From Candidatus Nanoanaerosalina archaeon (GTDB lineage: Archaea; Nanohalarchaeota; Nanosalinia; Nanosalinales; Nanoanaerosalinaceae), in assembly GCA_022729275.1 (NCBI GenBank), contig JALDAH010000033.1:1-10021 (forward strand): a stretch of 10,021 nt of DNA. Reading direction: 5' to 3'. Position numbers and translations under genes: made by a program. The notes beneath the pieces are model-generated. The model saw only the letters and a list, made by a program, of their open reading frames with translations, did not search any database and was not told where the DNA came from. Below are positions 5,869-10,021 of this stretch, one piece after another. The stretch's first letter is position 1. Every line of letters begins with the position of its first letter.

Positions 5869-7176
5869 TCAGCGCATGCCGAACTGTCTCATCATTTTTT
5901 TCATGTTACCTCTTCTCATGTTCTTACCTGAGAACTTGTCCATCATGTTCTTTGCCTGACGGTACTGTTTGATCATCTGTCTGACCTCTTTTTTTTCTGT
6001 ACCGGAGCCATCAGAAATTCTTTCTGCCCTGCTGGAGTTTATGAGTTTAGGATCTTTCATCTCTTGTTCTGTCATCGAGTCCATTATGTGCCTGTATTTT
6101 TTCAGCTGTTTTTCCTGCATGTCCATGACGTTGTCGGGAAGCTTGTTGCCGAAAGGTAGTTTGTCGATTATTTTGTCGAAACCTCCCATGCTTGACATCT
6201 GCTCCATCTGCTCGTAAAAATCTTTCAGGGTAAAATCCCCTTCAAGAATCTGTTTTGCTTTCTCCTCATCTATTGATTCTCTTGCTTTCTCCAGTAGCTT
6301 TGATAGATCTGGTACTCCCAGAAGATCTGACACGAAACTCTCAGGATCGTAAATTTCAAGATCTCCTATCCCTTCACCGGTACCTATAAATTTTATCTCA
6401 GTATTTGCAGCTGCACAGCTACTAAGGGCTCCTCCTCCTTTTGCCGATGAATCCATTTTGGTAACTATCACTCCGTCTATGCCGACAGCTTTATTGAAAG
6501 TTTCTGCTTGTTCCTTTGCTGACTGCCCTATATCTGCTGGTACAACAAGCAGGGTTTCATCGGGTTTGAAATGTTTTTCTATCGATTTCAGTTCTTTTTC
6601 CAGTTCCTTGTTCATTGAGTCTCTTCCAGCGGAGTCAGTAATTATGACATCACAGTCTGAAAGAGCTTTTAGACCTTTTTTAACTATTTTACCAGCGTTT
6701 TTACTGTTTTTTTCTCCGTAGAACTCCGCACCTGATTTCTCGGCGTTCTGCTGAAGTTGTTCATAAGCTGCTGGTCTGTGAACGTCTGCTGCTATAAGAC
6801 CGGATTTCAGACCTCTCTTCCTGTAGAAATCAGCTAGTTTGGCCGAAGTTGTGGTCTTTCCTGCTCCGAAAAGACCGATCATCAAAATCTTTTTCGGGTT
6901 TATATCTATACTGGCCTTTTCATCCCCTAGTATCGATGAAAGCTCCTCGTAAACAATATTTAATACGTGTTCCTTCCTTGTCAAACCCTTTGGAAGATCT
7001 TGTTTAAGCGCTCTTTCTTTAATAGTTTCGCTTAAATTTTTCACAAGACCTATGTCCACGTCAGCCCTTATGAGATCTCTCTGAATGTTTTTGACCAGTT
7101 TGTTGACTGCTTCTTTGTCCGCAACTGCCAGACCGGTGAATTCCTTTATCGAATCTTTTAGGTTTTCGAAGACCAT
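5869..7176 (-). CDS. srp54: signal recognition particle GTPase SRP54
   Basis: With 435 residues, this protein has the usual family length. It binds 7S RNA and signal sequences of nascent proteins and delivers ribosomes to the membrane receptor FtsY. The N domain spans about 1-88. The G domain has P-loop G101-L-F-G-A-G-K-T108, D131-V-H-R-P-A-A137, D181-S-A-G-R-D186, T239-K-M-D242 with S-S-A-K-G-G-G-A after it, and G-T-G-E-G-I-G-D-L-E (265-274). The M domain (about 300-435) holds the RNA-binding S-S-R-A-E-R-I-S-D-G-S-G block (381-392) and a Met-rich tail. The frame is open 18 codons further, to 7230. However, ATG 7176 matches the family N-terminus (M-V-x-E-N-L), and the TATA box lies inside the extension. 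Departures from the norm: DSAGR for DTAGR, and V-V-P-A-D-I-G-Q (211-218) where most members have D in place of P. The stop is five bases from the convergent membrane-protein stop. Confidence 0.96.
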   Translation of the reverse strand: MVFENLKDSIKEFTGLAVADKEAVNKLVKNIQRDLIRADVDIGLVKNLSETIKERALKQDLPKGLTRKEHVLNIVYEELSSILGDEKASIDINPKKILMIGLFGAGKTTTSAKLADFYRKRGLKSGLIAADVHRPAAYEQLQQNAEKSGAEFYGEKNSKNAGKIVKKGLKALSDCDVIITDSAGRDSMNKELEKELKSIEKHFKPDETLLVVPADIGQSAKEQAETFNKAVGIDGVIVTKMDSSAKGGGALSSCAAANTEIKFIGTGEGIGDLEIYDPESFVSDLLGVPDLSKLLEKARESIDEEKAKQILEGDFTLKDFYEQMEQMSSMGGFDKIIDKLPFGNKLPDNVMDMQEKQLKKYRHIMDSMTEQEMKDPKLINSSRAERISDGSGTEKKEVRQMIKQYRQAKNMMDKFSGKNMRRGNMKKMMRQFGMR

Positions 7177-7204
7177 GTCGCTGTTAACTGTTTGACAACA
7201 ATTT

Positions 7205-7212
7205 TTTTTAAA
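7205..7212 (-). promoter_or_regulatory. TATA box of srp54
   Basis: On the minus strand, TTTAAAAA (part of a longer TTTAAAAAAAAT) predicts transcription from about 7181, a five-base leader before ATG 7176. The 99-base gap to the divergent lipase gene holds both promoters. Confidence 0.6.
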
Positions 7213-7275
7213 CCCTTCCGGTGTAGACAAAATTATTATTTGTGTAGATCTATCTAGTTATTCAGTGAACCTATA

Positions 7276-7947
7276 GTGTCAGATAAAAGAGAAAAGAGGT
7301 TTGGTGACACCATCGTTATAGTACCAGGATTCGGAGATACTCCTAGAATGCCCTGGTGGGGAGTTCTTAAAAGATTTTTGAGGGAGGAAGATTCTGAAGT
7401 TGTTATTAAACCCATAGATTTTTCGATGGGTGTAAAACCTCCTTTCATGGACAAAGGAAAGATAAAAGTACCGGGGACATCGATAGGGTCTATAAAGGAA
7501 TATGCGGAAAAATTAAAAGATTTTTTGGAAAAAATTGACGGAGAAGTTGATATCATAGCTCATTCTCTTGGAGGTCTGGTTTCTAGATGGTACATAGAGG
7601 AGAGAGGAGGAGATAAAAAAGTCGATGATCTGGTGACTATTGCAACACCACATCAAGGAACTCACATGGCCTATATAGGGTTCATGACTCCAGCGGGTAG
7701 AGAAATGATTCCTGGAAGCGAATTACTGTGCAAGCTTAACCATAAAGCACTACCGGAGAACGTTAACTATACTGCGGTGTGGAGCAATTTTGATCACGTG
7801 TTTTTCCAGGACTGGAGATCGAAGCTTCCAGAAAATCTTGTGGTTCTGAACAGTTCTGCCAGAAATGTTTATGTGGGAGATCACGACCACCATGAAATGA
7901 TAGTCAACAAGGAAGTTTTCCATTTCTACAAGAATTACATTGGATGA
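7276..7947 (+). CDS. alpha/beta-hydrolase lipase/esterase
   Basis: This 223-residue protein has the compact lipase fold. Strand one and the oxyanion region are V-I-V-P-G-F-G-D-T (14-22). The nucleophile elbow is A95-H-S97-L-G-G100, followed by L-V-S-R-W-Y. T-P-H-Q-G-T (124-129) is typical of class-2 and PGAP1-like lipases. The likely acid is D173 in W-S-N-F-D-H-V-F and the likely base is His in D-H-D-H-H-E-M-I (202-209). The triad is therefore plausibly complete, hydrolysing ester bonds of acylglycerols or other lipids or esters. No signal peptide is visible, so it is probably cytosolic. The start is GTG 7276: an in-frame stop lies at 7255 and the next in-frame ATG would remove strand one. 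A weak Shine-Dalgarno-like GTGA lies at 7266-7269. The substrate is unknown. Confidence 0.88.
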   Translation: MSDKREKRFGDTIVIVPGFGDTPRMPWWGVLKRFLREEDSEVVIKPIDFSMGVKPPFMDKGKIKVPGTSIGSIKEYAEKLKDFLEKIDGEVDIIAHSLGGLVSRWYIEERGGDKKVDDLVTIATPHQGTHMAYIGFMTPAGREMIPGSELLCKLNHKALPENVNYTAVWSNFDHVFFQDWRSKLPENLVVLNSSARNVYVGDHDHHEMIVNKEVFHFYKNYIG

Positions 7948-7955
7948 ACCGTTAG

Positions 7956-7963
7956 ATATAAAG
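7956..7963 (+). promoter_or_regulatory. TATA box of the 68-residue protein gene
   Basis: ATATAAAG is placed so that transcription would begin at the ATG at 7987, giving a leaderless mRNA. Confidence 0.55.
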
Positions 7964-7986
7964 AAATAAGTCTGTTCATTTTATGT

Positions 7987-8193
7987 ATGGAAGAGATTAT
8001 AAAGGAGATAAAGGCTGGGAAAAATGACTGGAACTGTTACAAAGTAGGTCTAAAGGACGGTAACATTGTAATCAAAGACGAGACAGGTTACATAGATTTT
8101 CCCGAAGAAATCATAGATAATCTCATAAGAGGAATTGATGATACTAGAAGAAGACTGAGAGAACTTGAAAGGAGCCCGACAAACAACAGGTGA
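7987..8193 (+). CDS. small hypothetical protein, 68 residues
   Basis: I do not recognise a family. The protein has no signal peptide or membrane helix. Residues 1-50 suggest a small alpha/beta fold: a helix (E-E-I-I-K-E-I-K-A-G), a Y-K-V-G-L-K-D-G strand-turn, an N-I-V-I-K-D-E strand, and a D-F-P-E-E-I-I-D-N-L-I helix. A charged, arginine-rich tail follows (R-R-R-L-R-E-L-E-R). A nearby out-of-frame ATG at 7983 opens only a 14-codon frame. TATA spacing and a normal amino-acid mix support a real gene. It is followed after 81 bases by tRNA-Gly. Confidence 0.7.
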   Translation: MEEIIKEIKAGKNDWNCYKVGLKDGNIVIKDETGYIDFPEEIIDNLIRGIDDTRRRLRELERSPTNNR

Positions 8194-8230
8194 GTATCAA
8201 AAGATTTTCTGTAATTTTAAATGCGAAACT

Positions 8231-8240
8231 GTTAAAAAGA
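8231..8240 (+). promoter_or_regulatory. candidate TATA box of tRNA-Gly
   Basis: GTTAAAAAGA would place transcription near 8263, about 12 bases before the tRNA. The T-rich stretch at 8252-8261 is too close to act as the box for a start upstream of the tRNA. The exact start is uncertain. Confidence 0.35.
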
Positions 8241-8274
8241 ATTGTTCCACTAATTTTTTTGTTAGTTAACCTGT

Positions 8275-8346
8275 GCGGCCTTGGTCCAGTGGCTAAGACT
8301 CCGGCCTTCCAAGCCGGCGACCCGGGTTCAACTCCCGGAGGCCGCA
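8275..8346 (+). tRNA. tRNA-Gly (anticodon UCC)
   Basis: The cloverleaf is complete. The acceptor stem is GCGGCCT (8275-8281) with AGGCCGC (8339-8345), discriminator A at 8346. The anticodon stem is CCGGC/GCCGG (8301-8305 with 8313-8317), with loop CTTCCAA and anticodon TCC at 8308-8310. The T-stem is CCGGG/CCCGG (8322-8326 with 8334-8338), with loop TTCAACT. It has no intron and no encoded CCA. A protein gene begins only four bases beyond the 3' end. Confidence 0.97.
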
Positions 8347-8350
8347 TTTC

Positions 8351-8623
8351 ATGGAGATCGATTTCAAGGATGACAGTTTTCTGTTCAACTTTTCTTTCGT
8401 AATCTTTGGTCTGGCCATAATAGCCAATACCATTTTAGGAGATATGGTGGTATGGCTCTCAACTTTCAACCTATTAGTAGGAAGCTTTGTGGTTATTGTT
8501 TCTCTATACAACTTATACAAAGGTAATTTGAATGAAAGAGAACACCCTAGATGGGCTTCATACGTTGTGCTTGTCGGGGCATTTTTGATGTTGTTACTGG
8601 TATCTTTACAGGTTTTGTGGTAG
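8351..8623 (+). CDS. three-helix small membrane protein, unknown function
   Basis: This 90-residue protein has three hydrophobic segments (about 10-35, 36-56 and 68-89). They are separated by a short polar link and by a charged loop (K-G-N-L-N-E-R-E-H-P-R, about 58-67). I recognise no family. The start ATG 8351 lies four bases after tRNA-Gly. The region where a TATA box should lie is GC-rich tRNA sequence, so no promoter of its own is visible. Expression most likely comes from a joint tRNA-mRNA transcript, with RNase Z cleavage after 8346 leaving a near-leaderless mRNA. The next in-frame ATG (codon 32) would remove the first helix. The membrane character and steady reading frame support a true gene. 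Confidence 0.7.
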   Translation: MEIDFKDDSFLFNFSFVIFGLAIIANTILGDMVVWLSTFNLLVGSFVVIVSLYNLYKGNLNEREHPRWASYVVLVGAFLMLLLVSLQVLW

Positions 8624-8686
8624 GATATTATTGACTTTACAAATATAGAAATACCTAAATGAGTTGTTATAAAAGGATAATTTTCA

Positions 8687-8740
8687 GATCGATATTTGGA
8701 GACATATATTGATGGTGCGAAATATCGATCCTTATTTTTT
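8687..8740 (+). terminator. 11-bp inverted repeat followed by a T-tract, possible terminator or operator
   Basis: GATCGATATTT (8687-8697) and AAATATCGATC (8720-8730) are perfect inverted copies around a 22-base centre, followed by CTTATTTTTT (8731-8740). The T-run supports a terminator for the 90-residue gene. The loop is long for that role. A TATA-like box (TTATAAAAG, 8667-8675) would start transcription near 8698, inside the loop. Other possibilities are an operator flanking a start site, or a small RNA. The centre also holds GGAG (8698-8701) and an 11-codon ORF from ATG 8712 to 8747, which I do not call as a gene. Confidence 0.45.
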
Positions 8741-8764
8741 GGACTAATGAGAACCAAGTTTTTT

Positions 8765-9043
8765 TTATTTCAAAACATCGGGTTTTTCGAGATCTGAATT
8801 CTCTTGGAAAAACGGCTTTAACTCTTTTTTTATGATCAACCTTGCTACTGATGCAATGTCAGCATAGGCTTCTATAACTCTCCCCAGTTGTTCTTTACCG
8901 TCCCCAACATAGTTATCCACAGTTCCATCATCTTTTACTTTTATCCCTTTTGTATCTTGTGCTACCTTTATAGCTCTGTCTCTACCCAAAACACCTATTT
9001 CTCTTTCTATAGTTTTTTCTATCAGTTCTCTGTAATCTGTCAT
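8765..9043 (-). CDS. small helical protein, 92 residues, unknown function
   Basis: This soluble protein has no signal or membrane segment. A first helix (T-D-Y-R-E-L-I-E-K-T-I-E) leads into I-G-V-L-G-R-D-R-A (about 16-24). Then comes V-K-D-D-G-T-V (about 36-42), which looks like a turn between strands or helices. A second helical part follows (L-G-R-V-I-E-A-Y-A-D-I, about 53-63), and the tail is charged. I recall similar short archaeal proteins with an IG-x-x-A and D-D-G-x-V pattern but cannot name a family. The start ATG is at 9043-9041; a TATA-like box at 9086-9077 predicts a leader of about 11 bases. It converges on the 90-residue membrane-protein gene, with the inverted repeat at 8687-8730 between them. 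Confidence 0.75.
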   Translation of the reverse strand: MTDYRELIEKTIEREIGVLGRDRAIKVAQDTKGIKVKDDGTVDNYVGDGKEQLGRVIEAYADIASVARLIIKKELKPFFQENSDLEKPDVLK

Positions 9044-9076
9044 TGGAGCATCTCAATTAATTTTTCATACTGATTG

Positions 9077-9086
9077 TTTATAAATA
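9077..9086 (-). promoter_or_regulatory. TATA box of the 92-residue protein gene
   Basis: TATTTATAAA on the minus strand predicts transcription from about 9055, roughly 11 bases before the ATG. The 106-base gap to the divergent gene at 9150 holds only the two promoters. Confidence 0.5.
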
Positions 9087-9119
9087 ATATCTTTTTTGGA
9101 TATATCTTATTAGGTCACA

Positions 9120-9127
9120 TTTTTATA
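9120..9127 (+). promoter_or_regulatory. TATA box of the seven-helix protein gene
   Basis: TTTTTATA predicts a start of transcription at or next to ATG 9150, giving a leaderless mRNA. This excludes the upstream TTG at 9135. Confidence 0.6.
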
Positions 9128-9149
9128 CTAGACATTGTTAAATAGAATT

Positions 9150-9827
9150 ATGGTTTTTGCACCTCCACTTTACTTGAGCCATATTTTCTGGGGATTGATC
9201 ATAACAGCCATAGGACTGGCCATATGGAAGAAAAACAAAGATATCGAAATAGATTTGTTCAAGGATTTTTCAAGATTTTTTCTTTTTTGGGGACTGGGAT
9301 TTTTTATCCCTTTTGCTATCGTAGGCATATTAGGCTATATTCTTGGAAGTGAATTATTGCTAACAATTGGCTATCCGTTGTCCCACTTTTTTGGCGCTCT
9401 TGCAATAGGATATCTATGGAAAACCACAAGCAGGATTTACAACCCTGCTCTATTAAAATATTTCTGGATTTTCGTAATCTACGGTTTCCTTATAGTAGGT
9501 TTTGGACTGTATGAGATGCCTGAGATAGTGATAGAAAACAGCGAAGTCCTTCTTGGACCAGGAAGCATAACTTCCATAATCATAGGTGCTGGTTTCTCAG
9601 GCGGTCTTATGATCATGGGTATTCTCAACCTGATTTTTGGTTTCAGCAATACTGGAGAAGACAGAAAGAAGTTCTTGATACTTGGAACAGGGATAGTCCT
9701 TATGGGACTTGCTGGAATATTTCACAATATCGGAGGGTCAATTTTAACACCTCTGGGCGAGATAACCAACCTTACATGGATAATTATCTATGTGCTCTCC
9801 GTTTTCCGTTACAAGGTTTTTGAGTGA
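9150..9827 (+). CDS. seven-helix integral membrane protein, unknown function
   Basis: This 225-residue protein shows seven hydrophobic segments, starting with L-Y-L-S-H-I-F-W-G-L-I-I and ending near the C-terminus with L-T-W-I-I-I-Y-V-L-S-V-F. Short polar loops carry K/R-rich stretches: W-K-K-N-K-D after helix 1, and G-E-D-R-K-K before helix 6. Histidines lie within or next to helices: S-H-I-F in helix 1, P-L-S-H-F-F in helix 3, and I-F-H-N-I-G in helix 6. They could bind a metal or cofactor, but no known motif was identified. The architecture resembles the membrane part of seven-helix sensor proteins, yet no signalling domain follows. The start at ATG 9150 is chosen over TTG 9135 from the promoter position. 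I cannot name a family. Confidence 0.75.
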   Translation: MVFAPPLYLSHIFWGLIITAIGLAIWKKNKDIEIDLFKDFSRFFLFWGLGFFIPFAIVGILGYILGSELLLTIGYPLSHFFGALAIGYLWKTTSRIYNPALLKYFWIFVIYGFLIVGFGLYEMPEIVIENSEVLLGPGSITSIIIGAGFSGGLMIMGILNLIFGFSNTGEDRKKFLILGTGIVLMGLAGIFHNIGGSILTPLGEITNLTWIIIYVLSVFRYKVFE

Positions 9828-9948
9828 TACTGCAGCTGAAATCAGTGGAAATTAAAAGGCTATGCATAAATCCTCCTGGAATCATTTAATATTTTTAGGC
9901 GGTTTTTCCAACTGTTTAACCGATTCTGTGGATTTTTGATTAGGAAAA

Positions 9949-9955
9949 GGGAGGT
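9949..9955 (+). promoter_or_regulatory. strong Shine-Dalgarno sequence before a TTG start
   Basis: GGGAGGT is an excellent match to the archaeal anti-Shine-Dalgarno and lies seven bases before TTG 9963. The AT-rich box at 9884-9897 would give a leader of roughly 45 bases, containing a CGGTT/AACCG hairpin (9900-9904 with 9918-9922). This contrasts with the leaderless genes in the rest of the window. Confidence 0.55.
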
Positions 9956-9962
9956 ATGTTCA

Positions 9963-10021
9963 TTGTCTCCGAAATCGAAAAAAGATAAAATACTGGACCA
10001 TAAACTTCTTTATATATGGTT
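9963..10021 (+). CDS. start of an unidentified gene (3' partial)
   Basis: A frame beginning at TTG 9963 stays open to the window edge for 19 codons, beginning M-S-P-K-S-K-K-D-K-I-L and continuing D-H-K-L-L-Y-I-W. The start is placed by the strong Shine-Dalgarno seven bases upstream. The competing ATG at 9956 sits directly against that site and its frame stops after ten codons. The lysine-rich opening is typical of soluble proteins. Too little is visible to suggest a function. Confidence 0.5.
   Translation, partial: MSPKSKKDKILDHKLLYIW

Noticed and set aside
7177..7230. 18-codon N-terminal extension of srp54
   Set aside because: The family begins at the M-V-x-E-N-L methionine at 7176, and the TATA box for the gene lies inside the extension.
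7983..8027. ATG 7983 just before the 68-residue gene
   Set aside because: It opens only a 14-codon frame and the predicted leaderless start is at 7987.
8144..8402. Frames on both strands running through tRNA-Gly
   Set aside because: They contain tRNA-derived peptide strings such as G-V-E-P-G-S-P-A-W-K, a common false gene call over tRNA genes.
8293..8757. 154-codon minus-strand frame across tRNA-Gly and the 90-residue gene
   Set aside because: Its end is translated from the antisense of the tRNA (the typical L-N-P-G-R-R-L-G-R-P-E-S string), it covers the 11-bp inverted repeat, and it opposes a better-supported membrane-protein gene.
10003..10021. Similarity of the last bases to the TATA-like stretch at 1319-1335
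   Set aside because: Both are short AT-rich strings ending in ATATGGTT. The match is too short and low in complexity to call a repeat, and the second copy lies inside a likely coding frame.
1..10021. CRISPR array, insertion sequence, prophage or toxin-antitoxin module
   Set aside because: No direct repeats with regular spacing, no transposase or integrase motif, and no recognisable toxin fold were seen. The tRNAs show no duplicated 3' end nearby that would mark an integration site.

Overview
The window reads as an AT-rich archaeal chromosome segment. The grounds are an SRP54 GTPase of archaeal type, two tRNA genes without encoded CCA, and TATA-like boxes lying about 25-35 bases before most start codons, which implies mostly leaderless or very short-leader mRNAs. 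A COG1361-like secreted surface protein and a UPF0104-type membrane protein fit the same picture. The dCACHE ectodomain is strongly acidic, but the cytoplasmic proteins are not, so I do not assign a strict halophile. Euryarchaeota or a DPANN-type lineage are both possible; the sequence alone does not settle it.

Layout: (1) 2-1057, the 3' part of a SAMHD1-like HD phosphohydrolase, cut by the left edge. (2) 1144-1216, tRNA-Pro(UGG), then a palindrome-rich gap up to 1400. (3) 1401-2837, a membrane sensor with a dCACHE ectodomain and a HAMP domain but no output domain, ending in a hairpin terminator. A small helical protein gene (2862-3101, minus) converges on it. (4) 3102-3389, a gap with an apparent extra promoter and a tiny ORF. 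(5) 3390-5863, a two-gene operon: a secreted, membrane-anchored Ig-like surface protein and a UPF0104/LPG-synthase-TM-type integral membrane protein. (6) 5869-7176 (minus), SRP54, convergent with the operon and divergent from (7) 7276-7947, an alpha/beta-hydrolase lipase/esterase. (8) 7987-8193, a 68-residue unknown protein. (9) 8275-8346, tRNA-Gly(UCC), followed four bases later by a 90-residue three-helix membrane protein (8351-8623). (10) 8687-8730, an 11-bp perfect inverted repeat. (11) 8765-9043 (minus), a 92-residue helical unknown. (12) 9150-9827, a seven-helix membrane protein of unknown function. (13) From 9963, the likely beginning of a further gene with a strong Shine-Dalgarno sequence, cut by the right edge.

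How they fit together: much of the region concerns the cell envelope and protein export: SRP54, a surface protein, a flippase-like membrane protein, a lipase and several small membrane proteins. The sensor and the HD nucleotide hydrolase are independent units. No mobile element, CRISPR array or prophage was seen. The points most worth a second look are the tRNA-Gly/mRNA junction, which appears to lack a promoter of its own for the downstream gene, the sensor without an output domain and its palindromic upstream region, and the unexplained 11-bp inverted repeat near 8700.
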